Positions 1-6,657 of a stretch of 22,230 nt of DNA are shown piece after piece. Below the pieces are notes generated by a model that saw only the letters and a program-made list of their open reading frames with translations, made no database searches and was not told the origin of the DNA. The stretch is from Synergistaceae bacterium UBA4088 (GTDB lineage: Bacteria > Synergistota > Synergistia > Synergistales > Thermovirgaceae), in the NCBI GenBank assembly GCA_002382605.1, contig DFYG01000102.1:1-22230 (forward strand), written 5' to 3'. The translations under genes and the position numbers were made by a program. Position 1 is the first letter of the stretch; the number at the start of each line of letters is the position of its first letter.

Positions 1-234
1 ATCATTGGAGGATCGCAGAGAGAGGACTCGCTCGATCTTCTCCTCTCACGCATAAGGGAGCAGAAACTGCCGGAGGAATCCTACAGCTGGTACCTGGATC
101 TCAGGCGCTACGGGACCTTCGTGCACAGCGGGTTCGGAATGGGTATTGAAAGAGTCGTTGCATGGATCTGCGGACTTCCTCACATCAGGGAGACAATACC
201 GTTCCCGAGAACGATCTACCGGCTAAACCCGTAG
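1..234 (+). CDS. asnS: Asparaginyl-tRNA synthetase, C-terminal end (partial)
   Basis: The reading frame is open from the first base and ends at TAG 232-234, giving the last 77 residues of a class II aminoacyl-tRNA synthetase. The motif 3 segment [15 protein letters not shown] is followed by [12 protein letters not shown], the arrangement I know from the C terminus of asparaginyl-tRNA synthetase (AsnRS ends with an IRD/ET-IPFPR signature; AspRS and LysRS differ here). The enzyme charges tRNA-Asn with asparagine in the cytoplasm. Only the ATP-binding motif 3 end of the catalytic core is in the window. The N-terminal OB-fold anticodon-binding domain and motifs 1 and 2 lie to the left. Transcription probably ends at the hairpin 28 bases downstream. 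An AsnS-like paralogue cannot be fully excluded from this fragment. Confidence 0.9.
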   Translation: MIGGSQREDSLDLLLSRIREQKLPEESYSWYLDLRRYGTFVHSGFGMGIERVVAWICGLPHIRETIPFPRTIYRLNP

Positions 235-261
235 CGGCAGATGATGACGCGGGTCAAGACC

Positions 262-297
262 AGGAAGACCCCGCCTCGAAGGAGACGGGGTCTTCCT
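262..297. terminator. Bidirectional terminator between asnS and gdhA
   Basis: A perfect 12-bp inverted repeat (262-273 with 286-297) encloses a 12-base loop. It lies between two convergent genes. On the plus strand it is followed by a T-rich stretch (ending ..TCCTTTGTT), fitting rho-independent termination of asnS. On the minus strand the tail is less T-rich, so use by gdhA is plausible but weaker. Confidence 0.8.
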
Positions 298-329
298 TTG
301 TTAAAGACGGGGTTAGATGTGGTTGCTTT

Positions 330-1676
330 CTAGATCCCCTGATCGATCATCGCTTTTGCAACACGAAGGAAACCGGCAACATTGGCTCCCACCACGTAAT
401 TGCCCTTGGCTCCAGCCATATCCGCCGCCTTGAGGCAATTCTCGTGGATGTTGACCATGATCCCGTGAAGCCGGGTGTCTACTTCTTCGCGTGTCCAGAA
501 AAGCCGCTGGCTGTTCTGGGACATTTCAAGACCGGAAGTGGCGACTCCGCCGGCATTTGAAGCCTTGCCCGGAGCAAAGAGTACCTTGTTCTCAAGGAGG
601 TAATCAGTGGCTTCAAGCGTGGTGGGCATGTTGGCTCCTTCGGAAACACAGTAGCATCCGTTGCTTACCAGCGCTTTTGCGTCTGCAAGTTCCAGTTCAT
701 TCTGTGTCGCACATGGCAGTGCGATCTCCGCTTTCGTAAGGCCCCATGGGCGTTTACCCTCGTAGAATTTCGCTGTCGGGAATTTTTTGACGTATTCGCT
801 GATCCTTCCGCGTTTTACGTTCTTGAGATCCATTACGAACTGCCACTTCTCTCCGGAGATGCCGTCCTCATCAATTATCGACCCCATGGAGTCGGAGAAA
901 GAGAGGACCTTGCCGCCGAGTTCGTTCACTTTCTGTGCTGCATACTGGGCGACATTTCCTGAGCCGGAGATCAGCACGCGCTTTCCGTCAAAGGAATCGC
1001 CTTTCGTATTGAGCATTTCCTGGGCGAAGTATACGTTGCCGTAACCGGTGGCCTCGGGCCTGACAAGGCTTCCGCCCCAACCGATGGTCTTGCCTGTAAG
1101 GACTCCGCCGTCATGGATGTTGGCGATCTTCTTGTACTGTCCGAGCATGTAGGCTATCTCGCGTCCGCCAACGCCGATGTCTCCGGCGGGAACGTCGATA
1201 TCCGAACCTATATGACGGTAAAGCTCGGTCATGAAGGCCTGGCAGAAACGCTTGACCTCATTCTCTGATTTGCCCTTGGGGTCGAAGTTGCTTCCGCCCT
1301 TGCCTGCACCCATGGGCAGGCCTGTGAGTGAGTTCTTGAAGATCTGCTCGAAGGCAAGGAACTTGAGTATGCTGAGAACCACGCTGGGATGGAAGCGCAG
1401 TCCGCCTTTGTAAGGGCCAAGAGCGCTGTTCATCTGAACACGATAACCGTAATCAACCTCATAGTCACCATTGTCGCGCTGCCATGTGACCCGGAAAACT
1501 ATTGTTCTTTCTGGAACGATAATCCTCTCAAGGATACGCTCCTTACGGTAGACATCATTGGCTTCCACAACGGGGCGAACCGCATTGGTGAACTCTGTTA
1601 CCGCCTGAATGAACTCCTGCTGCCATGGCCATTTGGACTTTACGTGCTTATCGAGAATTTCATCCACCCAACTCAA
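330..1676 (-). CDS. gdhA: NADP-specific glutamate dehydrogenase
   Basis: Cytoplasmic hexameric enzyme interconverting glutamate and 2-oxoglutarate plus ammonia, central to nitrogen assimilation or amino acid fermentation. The sequence follows the E. coli GdhA pattern throughout: GPYKGGLRFHP, then PMGAGKGG with the catalytic lysine at about residue 126, DVPAGDIGVGGRE, the Rossmann motif GSGNVAQYAA near 238, and LPCATQNEL and EGANMPTT near the C terminus. I chose TTG 1674-1676 as start. GGAGG (1685-1689) lies 8 bases before it, and the resulting 448 residues match the usual 447-450. The longer frame from ATG 1691 has no ribosome binding site, and that ATG overlaps the Shine-Dalgarno sequence itself. 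The gene is monocistronic, with its own promoter upstream and a shared terminator downstream. Confidence 0.95.
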   Translation of the reverse strand: MSWVDEILDKHVKSKWPWQQEFIQAVTEFTNAVRPVVEANDVYRKERILERIIVPERTIVFRVTWQRDNGDYEVDYGYRVQMNSALGPYKGGLRFHPSVVLSILKFLAFEQIFKNSLTGLPMGAGKGGSNFDPKGKSENEVKRFCQAFMTELYRHIGSDIDVPAGDIGVGGREIAYMLGQYKKIANIHDGGVLTGKTIGWGGSLVRPEATGYGNVYFAQEMLNTKGDSFDGKRVLISGSGNVAQYAAQKVNELGGKVLSFSDSMGSIIDEDGISGEKWQFVMDLKNVKRGRISEYVKKFPTAKFYEGKRPWGLTKAEIALPCATQNELELADAKALVSNGCYCVSEGANMPTTLEATDYLLENKVLFAPGKASNAGGVATSGLEMSQNSQRLFWTREEVDTRLHGIMVNIHENCLKAADMAGAKGNYVVGANVAGFLRVAKAMIDQGI

Positions 1677-1752
1677 AGAGAACCCCTCCATTTATCTTTT
1701 TTTGGGCAGTAACCAACACTTTTTCTATCGGCTGCCGTCCAATGCACACAGA

Positions 1753-1781
1753 ATTCTATATCAAATTCTTTTAACTTTCAA
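1753..1781 (-). promoter_or_regulatory. Predicted sigma-70-type promoter of gdhA
   Basis: On the minus strand TTGAAA (1776-1781) is separated by 17 bases from TAGAAT (1753-1758). An overlapping TATAGA (1755-1760) with TTGTTG 18 bases upstream is an alternative. Transcription would start near 1746, leaving a leader of about 70 bases before the TTG start at 1676. Confidence 0.55.
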
Positions 1782-1948
1782 CAAAAGCAATGCCGGGCAA
1801 CAAGCTCAAGTTTATGTGAAAATTTTCTCTTGTCAAGAGGGGGCAGGTAATACTCATACCTCATACCTGAAGACCGCCACGCCTAGCCTGGAAATTCAAG
1901 GATCCCGAAATGCAAAGGTCATTAACAAAACTCTGAATGTCTTAAATT

Positions 1949-1981
1949 CATAAAATAAGACCGGAGAAAAAAACTCTCCGG
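1949..1981 (-). terminator. Rho-independent terminator of the HesB-like selenoprotein gene
   Basis: On the minus strand a perfect 7-bp stem CCGGAGA/TCTCCGG (1975-1981 with 1961-1967) with a 7-base loop is followed by TCTTATTTTA. The orientation only makes sense for a minus-strand gene to the right. It lies 76 bases beyond the UAG at 2058-2060, which supports a real transcript there. Confidence 0.75.
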
Positions 1982-2057
1982 CCCCATTGTTCATTGAATT
2001 TGACCTGATCGGTCGCAAACCATGTGATCTACAGGTTTGCAGAACAAGGGTTGTGGC

Positions 2058-2375
2058 CTACCCTCCGCACCCTCCGCGCTTCATGGAAGTAGCAGACATC
2101 ACCTCAAGGTTGGTAGCCCATAGAAATCCTGTCTGGTCGACCCGTACAACATCTTCAAAAAATTCCATCTCTTCGGGGACCCATAATGTTACGCCGCTTT
2201 CACTTACCGACCTGAAATCATCCGTTACCGGAGGTTTGCCGCTCTCGACGAGTGCAGCATTGCGTGCACCTCACCCTGCTCCCAGTCTTCGTACTGTTAC
2301 GTAGCCTTCTCCTCCAAAACCCTGAAGTTTCTCCCTGGCTTTTTCGCTCAACTCAAGCCTCAATTCGCTCATCAT
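2058..2375 (-). CDS. HesB/IscA-like selenoprotein (in-frame UGA = selenocysteine)
   Basis: The minus-strand frame runs from ATG 2373-2375 (or ATG 2370-2372) to TAG 2058-2060, 105 codons, with one internal TGA at 2271-2273 (residue 35). The product starts MMSELRLELSEKAREKL, has GYVTVRRLGAG-U-GARNAAL around the UGA, continues with a SESGVTLWVPEEMEFFED segment and ends KRGGCGG. This matches the A-type iron-sulfur carrier layout: ITLSDSA-like helix, beta strand, first cysteine as SGCSG, and a C-terminal CGCG tail. The UGA falls exactly at the first ligand cysteine, and one cysteine (C103) remains in the tail. From memory this fits the HesB-like (seleno)protein family (TIGR01911), presumed to act in iron-sulfur or redox chemistry; its real function is not established. 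GGGGGTG lies just upstream of the ATGs. Its own promoter, SECIS-like hairpin and terminator are present. The alternative is a pseudogene with a Cys-to-stop mutation. Confidence 0.82.
2238..2258 (-). promoter_or_regulatory. Putative bacterial SECIS element
   Basis: Downstream of the UGA (2271-2273) the transcript can fold 2258-2250 onto 2246-2238. This gives eight pairs (one U-G) with one A-A mismatch, closed by the triloop GUC at 2249-2247. The loop begins with G and lies 21 bases after the UGA. As I recall, bSECIS elements have G among the first two loop bases and a loop 16-37 bases from the UGA, so this fits. SelB would bind here. Confidence 0.6.
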
Positions 2376-2414
2376 TCAACACCCCCAAGAGAATAGCACC
2401 TTGTTGCCAAGCTC

Positions 2415-2443
2415 ATTATACCCCACGGTCGTATAAACGCCAA
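2415..2443 (-). promoter_or_regulatory. Predicted promoter of the selenoprotein gene
   Basis: On the minus strand TTGGCG (2438-2443) stands 17 bases before a perfect TATAAT (2415-2420), which overlaps the last codons of the rluC/rluD-like gene. Transcription would begin near 2408, about 33 bases before the ATG, so the small gene can be expressed apart from the upstream pair. Confidence 0.55.
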
Positions 2444-3375
2444 CCCCTCCCGGAAAGGACCTCCAGAAAATCCGCCGGGGGAACAGCAAGAAATTTTTTA
2501 CCCGAAAGATGCGCAAGAGGAGATCCCAGACTCTGGAAATCGAGGCACCTGGAGTGAAGAAGTGGTCTATTTACGTTCATTGCCTTCCATTCTTCATTAA
2601 TACGCCTGTTGCCATACTTCAGATCTCCGACCAGGGGAAACCCCACGGATGCGAGGTGGACCCTGGCCTGGTGTGGTCGTCCTGTCATCAATTCGACAAG
2701 AAGAAGGGATACGGATCCGTCTCCTTCAAGCTTGCGGTACCTGGTGAGGGCGGTCTGCCCGATCGCTCTGTCCACGACGACAATATTATCCTCACCCTTC
2801 TTCAGCAGCGGGGAGTTGATCTCTCCCTCTTTCGGAGTGTTGCCTGCAACAATTGCCAGATAGGTCTTTTTGACCTTACCGAGCCTCCAGGCCTCGTGAA
2901 GGCTCCTCAGTGCGGTTCCGCTCAGTGCCAGAGCAAGTGCTCCTGATGTGTTCCGGTCGAGCCTGTGGGCCGGTGTCGGAGAAAATGAAGCATCTTTCCA
3001 TTCAAGGGTCGAGGCGACCCTTGATATAACACTCTCGCCTCCACTGGTATCCGGCTGTGCCAGAAGATTCGACGGCTTGTTCACTATACAGATATCACGG
3101 TCTGCGTAAATGATCTCGATATTGGCCCCCGTCCTTGCCGCCTGGAGGTTGGGCCCCGGGGCATGCTTAACAACCTCGTCATCCCAGGGAAGTTCCACTG
3201 TCTGACCTTCCGTGACACGAACAGAGCATTCGCTCCTTTGTCCGTCAACACGCACCATCCCCTTGCGAAAGGCCCGCATGAGGGCACTGAGCGGGAGGTC
3301 CGGCCACATTTTCCTGATTATCTTGTCTATTCTTCTGCCATCATCATGCCTTGAAACCCTGAATGATTGTCCCAT
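2416..3375 (-). CDS. RluA-family 23S rRNA pseudouridine synthase (RluC/RluD type)
   Basis: Converts specific uridines in rRNA to pseudouridine; the RluC/RluD branch acts on the large subunit. The 319-residue length is typical. Residues 15-65 form an S4-like RNA-binding domain (RRIDKIIRKMWP.. VRVDGQR). The catalytic domain follows, with IYADRDICIVNKPSNLLAQP near 90-108 and the catalytic motif HRLDRNTSG, aspartate about D140. RPHQARVHLASVGFPLVGD near 235 is the usual C-terminal signature. Target positions cannot be read from sequence alone. The ATG lies 3 bases after the stop of the exoribonuclease-like gene, so the two are probably cotranscribed and translationally coupled. No strong Shine-Dalgarno sequence is seen at the best distance. 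Confidence 0.88.
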   Translation of the reverse strand: MGQSFRVSRHDDGRRIDKIIRKMWPDLPLSALMRAFRKGMVRVDGQRSECSVRVTEGQTVELPWDDEVVKHAPGPNLQAARTGANIEIIYADRDICIVNKPSNLLAQPDTSGGESVISRVASTLEWKDASFSPTPAHRLDRNTSGALALALSGTALRSLHEAWRLGKVKKTYLAIVAGNTPKEGEINSPLLKKGEDNIVVVDRAIGQTALTRYRKLEGDGSVSLLLVELMTGRPHQARVHLASVGFPLVGDLKYGNRRINEEWKAMNVNRPLLHSRCLDFQSLGSPLAHLSGKKFLAVPPADFLEVLSGRGWRLYDRGV

Positions 3376-3378
3376 TTT

Positions 3379-4413
3379 TCAACTACCGTCCTCTTCGGCA
3401 AATTTGCTTCTCCAGAACCTCCGCTGTGCGGAGGTGTGAAAATCGGATATTGAAGGTTCTCCGTTACCGCTCTCCGGGAAAGTGCCCCAACAGAACATTA
3501 TAAAATCCAGTTCATCGGCCGAAGAGACGACCATTGCCTCCGGCGTCGCCGGGAGGACCGGGGATCCGTACTCCTTGCGTCCATGATGACTGATGATAAT
3601 ATGCCCTATCGCGGTCGCCAGATCGGCGTTCAGACCATGTTCCTCTGCCAGGCTGGAGAATCGCGAATATCCCAGCGCAATATGATCTATAACTGTGCCT
3701 GGAACCGTCATGGAGGGGAATGGATCCAGTTTATAGGATTCTATCTTCCCGATGTCGTGAAGCAGACCTCCCGCGGTAACGACGTCAAGGTCAATATCCA
3801 CACCAGACCGCTTGTAGGCCTCAGCCAAAGCCCTTGCGGCCATGGTGACAGAAAGGGTGTGCTCAAGGAGTCCATGGACATAGGCATGATGATGAGAAAC
3901 TGCAGCGGGAAGTTCCCGGAAACTCTTCCAGATATTCCCCGAAAAAACCTTTTCGAGGAATGTTCTCACCTCTGGGCCGCAGGACAGGATCATGGCGCGA
4001 AAATCCCCTTCCATCCGCTCAATCGGAACAGGAGATGACTGAATGAAGGAGCTTATCGGAAATCTCTCGGGATCGAGAAGAAATACTTCAAGAAACTGAA
4101 ACTGTTGTTTACCCCGAAACTCCGAAGCAGTTCCGATCGCCCCTACCGGAGCGTTGAGCACTACGGCGGCGATACTGGAAACATCCGGTTCCAGGGGGAT
4201 TTTTTCCCCTGAACGAGTATCCCACCATTTGCCGTCCGACCAGACCTTTGCCTCGACGCTGCCCTCGGAATCAACAAGGGACAATTCCCAGAAAGGGCGG
4301 TTGTTCTTGTCGGATCTGCTCTTGATCTGCTGTATTACCCCCAGAACCTTGAACCGCTCTCCGGAAGAGGTCTGGCGTAACTGTGAAGTAGTCAAAGTCC
4401 GGATTTCCGCCAA
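3379..4413 (-). CDS. YhaM-like 3'-5' exoribonuclease (OB fold plus HD domain)
   Basis: Residues 20-110 resemble an OB-fold nucleic-acid-binding domain (FKVLGVIQQIKSRSDKNNRP.. WELSLVDSEGSVEAKVW). Residues 170-305 form an HD metal-dependent phosphohydrolase domain with HGLLEHTLSV, LLHDIGK, a later IISHHGRKEYGSPVLP and SADELD. This order and these motifs are those of YhaM/CBF1 proteins, 3'-5' exoribonucleases of RNA turnover. At 344 residues it is close to the usual 310-330. The start chosen is TTG 4411-4413, because AAAGGAG lies 8 bases before it. A GTG three codons upstream overlaps that ribosome binding site and is too close. It heads a pair or trio with the pseudouridine synthase (3-base gap). 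Substrate specificity is inferred from family only. Confidence 0.82.
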   Translation of the reverse strand: MAEIRTLTTSQLRQTSSGERFKVLGVIQQIKSRSDKNNRPFWELSLVDSEGSVEAKVWSDGKWWDTRSGEKIPLEPDVSSIAAVVLNAPVGAIGTASEFRGKQQFQFLEVFLLDPERFPISSFIQSSPVPIERMEGDFRAMILSCGPEVRTFLEKVFSGNIWKSFRELPAAVSHHHAYVHGLLEHTLSVTMAARALAEAYKRSGVDIDLDVVTAGGLLHDIGKIESYKLDPFPSMTVPGTVIDHIALGYSRFSSLAEEHGLNADLATAIGHIIISHHGRKEYGSPVLPATPEAMVVSSADELDFIMFCWGTFPESGNGEPSISDFHTSAQRRFWRSKFAEEDGS

Positions 4414-4459
4414 GGGGAACACTCCTTTATCTTGTGACCTTTTGGGCCTTGCCGCTGTT

Positions 4460-4483
4460 AAAAAACGGGGGATCGCTCCCCCG
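4460..4483 (-). terminator. Rho-independent terminator of apgM
   Basis: On the minus strand CGGGGGA (4477-4483) pairs with TCCCCCG (4466-4472) across a 4-base loop, followed directly by TTTTTT (4460-4465). It sits 39 bases downstream of the apgM stop and about 47 bases upstream of the next start, so it separates the two units. Confidence 0.9.
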
Positions 4484-4521
4484 CGAGGATACCCGGCATT
4501 TCCGTTCGGGAATGGGAGCTT

Positions 4522-5733
4522 CTAGGCCCCGTACTTGGCAAGCCTTCCAGCGTGCGCGAGCATCAATCCCATCATTTTGTGGCCCGGCATCAGACCGAGG
4601 CTCCCCCGGGCGCAGACCCTCTCCCCGAATGACTCGGAACCGTCAGGACGCACATAGCGGCTGAAGAGGAGGAAGGGTGATGGATGCCAGGAATGACTCC
4701 CCATTTTGCTGGGGGTGCTGTGATCCCCTGTAACGACAACAACGTCCGGATCGAGAGAGAGGATTTGGGGCACAAGACTGTCAACTTTTTCGATAACATC
4801 GCGTTTTGCCTTGAAATCTCCATCTTCTCCCCGACTGTCGGTGTATTTTACATGAACAAAGAAGAAATCGAAAGAGTTCCAATCTCTCTTAACTGCCTGG
4901 AAAAGATCTTCTATAGTCTTCCCCGCGTCGACCACTTCCATCCCTACGATCCTTGCAAGCCCCCGGTACATCGGGTAAGTAGCGACTGCGGCTGACCTCA
5001 TCTTGTAGAGATCAGGGAACAGCGGGATATCCGGAGTTCCCGAAACTCCCCTGAGAAGACAGCCGTTAGCCTTTTCTTCATCCGAGAGCACTTCTCTCAC
5101 CTTTTTGATCAATGAGTTGATCACGTTGGCAGTCCTTGTCCCAATAGGCTCAAGCGGCCTCGACCAGGACATCGGACTTCCATCGCTCTGCGGATCCGCA
5201 TCTGTAACCCTGTCGTTAAGCCCTTCACCCGACAGGACGACAGCAAAGCGATGCTCGATCCCGGGATAGAAGCGGACCGATACACCATCTATTTCCCTGA
5301 TGGTTCTTCCCAGACGCGCTGTCAGCGCCGTGCTGGAATCTGTATCGATACGCCCTGCGCGACGGTCAAGGATCACGTCGCCTTCACCCCAGGTACAAAA
5401 GTTTCCGCGGGCGCACATTTCGCCGGGAAGAACCTCTGCTCCAATTCCAATCGTTTCGAGTACCCCTCTGCCGATAAAATGCTTTCTGGGATCATACCCG
5501 AAAAGCGCCAGGTGGCCCGGCCCGCTGCCGGGTGTTATGCCGACATCCACCATCTCAAGAAGGCCCGTCTCGCCAAGGGAGGCAAGGGCATCCAGGTTGG
5601 GCGTGGCCGCAGCCTCAAGTTCCGTGATCCCTTCAGCGGAGGGAAGCCCGCCCAATCCATCCATGACAAGCAGTACCATCCGGGTTTTTTTTTCAATGGA
5701 CAGCGACCGAAGCATCTCGAGCCGATCGAACAT
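4522..5733 (-). CDS. apgM: Cofactor-independent phosphoglycerate mutase, archaeal type
   Basis: Interconverts 3- and 2-phosphoglycerate in glycolysis and gluconeogenesis without 2,3-bisphosphoglycerate, using two metal ions and a phosphoserine intermediate. It belongs to the alkaline phosphatase superfamily. Seen: VLLVMDGLGGLP with metal ligand D25, TPNLDALA near 45, catalytic serine about S70 in TPGSGPGHLALFGYDP, a C-terminal VVVTGDHSTPS metal site and SHSWHPSPFLL. The length of 403 matches the archaeal-type ApgM class (about 400) rather than the 510-residue GpmI. GGAGGTG lies 8 bases before the ATG. The gene is divergent from the M48 protease and has its own terminator, so it is probably monocistronic. 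Confidence 0.92.
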   Translation of the reverse strand: MFDRLEMLRSLSIEKKTRMVLLVMDGLGGLPSAEGITELEAAATPNLDALASLGETGLLEMVDVGITPGSGPGHLALFGYDPRKHFIGRGVLETIGIGAEVLPGEMCARGNFCTWGEGDVILDRRAGRIDTDSSTALTARLGRTIREIDGVSVRFYPGIEHRFAVVLSGEGLNDRVTDADPQSDGSPMSWSRPLEPIGTRTANVINSLIKKVREVLSDEEKANGCLLRGVSGTPDIPLFPDLYKMRSAAVATYPMYRGLARIVGMEVVDAGKTIEDLFQAVKRDWNSFDFFFVHVKYTDSRGEDGDFKAKRDVIEKVDSLVPQILSLDPDVVVVTGDHSTPSKMGSHSWHPSPFLLFSRYVRPDGSESFGERVCARGSLGLMPGHKMMGLMLAHAGRLAKYGA

Positions 5734-5776
5734 TTCAGGGACACCTCCAATAAACCTTTATATTACTGATGATAAC

Positions 5777-5796
5777 GGTCAACTGGACTTTTGACC
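5777..5796. promoter_or_regulatory. Inverted repeat between divergent apgM and M48 genes
   Basis: GGTCAA (5777-5782) and TTGACC (5791-5796) form a perfect 6-bp inverted repeat with an 8-base centre. Each arm could also act as a -35 box on one strand. The position suits an operator for divergent genes, but six-base arms also arise by chance. Confidence 0.3.
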
Positions 5797-5821
5797 ATGG
5801 TTTTTTCAGATCCGTTATAAA
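5791..5821 (+). promoter_or_regulatory. Predicted promoter of the M48 protease gene
   Basis: TTGACC (5791-5796) is followed after 19 bases by TATAAA (5816-5821). The spacing is slightly long. Transcription would start near 5828, about 77 bases before the ATG. Confidence 0.45.
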
Positions 5822-5904
5822 ATTAGGCAATTCGGCGCTTGTAACCTCGTTTGTCCTGAAGGAAAATCAATATCATTCATCAACAAACTTGAAGGTGGGG
5901 AAAA

Positions 5905-6561
5905 ATGAAAAAATTCATTTTTGGACTGGCGGCCATCGCTTTTTTGATCCTTCTGGGAACATCGGGACCGGTACACGCCAGGATAGATCCTCAGTCGGTG
6001 TCCACCATCTGGGAGAACCTTACACGGAAGGCAAACCTTACCGATGCAGGTTCCGTCAACATTGAGGACAAAAGTGAACCCAACGCCTGGGTATCGTTCG
6101 GCCAGAATAAATATTCCGTTCACGCAACCACTGGACTACTGAACATACTCAAGAATGAAGATGAACTTTCAGGGGTCCTTTCCCACGAAATAGGACACAT
6201 CAAACTTGGTCACTATAACGATACTATCAAACGAAGCCTGCTTTGGCTTCTGCTCTACAAAACACTGGGAGAGAGGAAAGTCGGAGGAGTCGACGTACTT
6301 GGAGCCGGAATGGTTCTTGCCGAATCAGGTTTCAGCAGGGAACAGGAGATCGCGGCGGATGACTTCGGCGTTTCGCTTTCTGCAAATGCCGGTTACAACC
6401 CCTGGGGACTTTACAATTCACTGCAAAGCATGCAGAAGGCCGGATTTCAGACATCACCCAGCGGGTTCAATTCCCACCCACCTACGGAACGCCGCCTGAC
6501 CCATATAAAGGCGACGACGGAAGAGGTCATAAGGGAACTCAAAAAACCGGGGTCAAATTAA
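5905..6561 (+). CDS. Secreted or periplasmic M48-family metalloprotease
   Basis: The N terminus (KK followed by FIFGLAAIAFLILLG) is a signal peptide, likely cut near VHA-R at residue 25; no lipobox cysteine is present. The zinc motif HEIGH is at 94-98. The third ligand is probably E148 in SREQEIAADDFGV, the usual ExxxxD element of M48 peptidases. A central hydrophobic stretch SLLWLLLYKTL near 111-121 may contact the membrane. At 218 residues it is a bare catalytic domain, like YcaL/LoiP, without the TPR domain of BepA. Relatives take part in envelope protein quality control; the substrate here is unknown. AAGGTGGGG lies about 5 bases before the ATG. No strong terminator follows. Confidence 0.88.
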   Translation: MKKFIFGLAAIAFLILLGTSGPVHARIDPQSVSTIWENLTRKANLTDAGSVNIEDKSEPNAWVSFGQNKYSVHATTGLLNILKNEDELSGVLSHEIGHIKLGHYNDTIKRSLLWLLLYKTLGERKVGGVDVLGAGMVLAESGFSREQEIAADDFGVSLSANAGYNPWGLYNSLQSMQKAGFQTSPSGFNSHPPTERRLTHIKATTEEVIRELKKPGSN

Positions 6562-6590
6562 CCGGGGTTCTTTTCGTTTTTCGAATAAGT

Positions 6591-6596
6591 TATAAT
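6591..6596 (+). promoter_or_regulatory. -10 element upstream of the aminotransferase
   Basis: A perfect TATAAT (6591-6596), preceded by a T-rich stretch with no good -35 box (TTCTTT at 6568-6573 is the best). It overlaps the ATG at 6595 of the longer reading frame, which argues that this ATG is not the start and supports the TTG at 6658. Confidence 0.5.
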
Positions 6597-6657
6597 GAAA
6601 AAAAGGTGGATCTCATCAACCTGCACCTTTAAAAATATTTTTCGGGAGGAATATCAT

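Larger units (their letters stand above)
1692..2057. other. Intergenic region between gdhA and the selenoprotein gene
   Basis: This 366-base stretch holds the gdhA promoter (1753-1781), a small inverted repeat AGGTA-N7-TACCT (1845-1861) upstream of that promoter, and the terminator of the gene to its right (1949-1981). I see no credible coding sequence: the open frames crossing it have no family features and run antisense to neighbouring genes. The stretch 1982-2057 shows nothing recognisable. Confidence 0.6.

Noticed and set aside
5757..5782. Promoter of apgM (TTGACC with TATAAA on the minus strand)
   Set aside because: The spacer is only 14 bases, too short for a convincing sigma-70 promoter.
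6546..6580. Terminator after the M48 protease gene
   Set aside because: The two AACCGGGGT copies are direct, not inverted, repeats; only a 4-bp CCGG self-pairing is possible, although a T-rich stretch follows.
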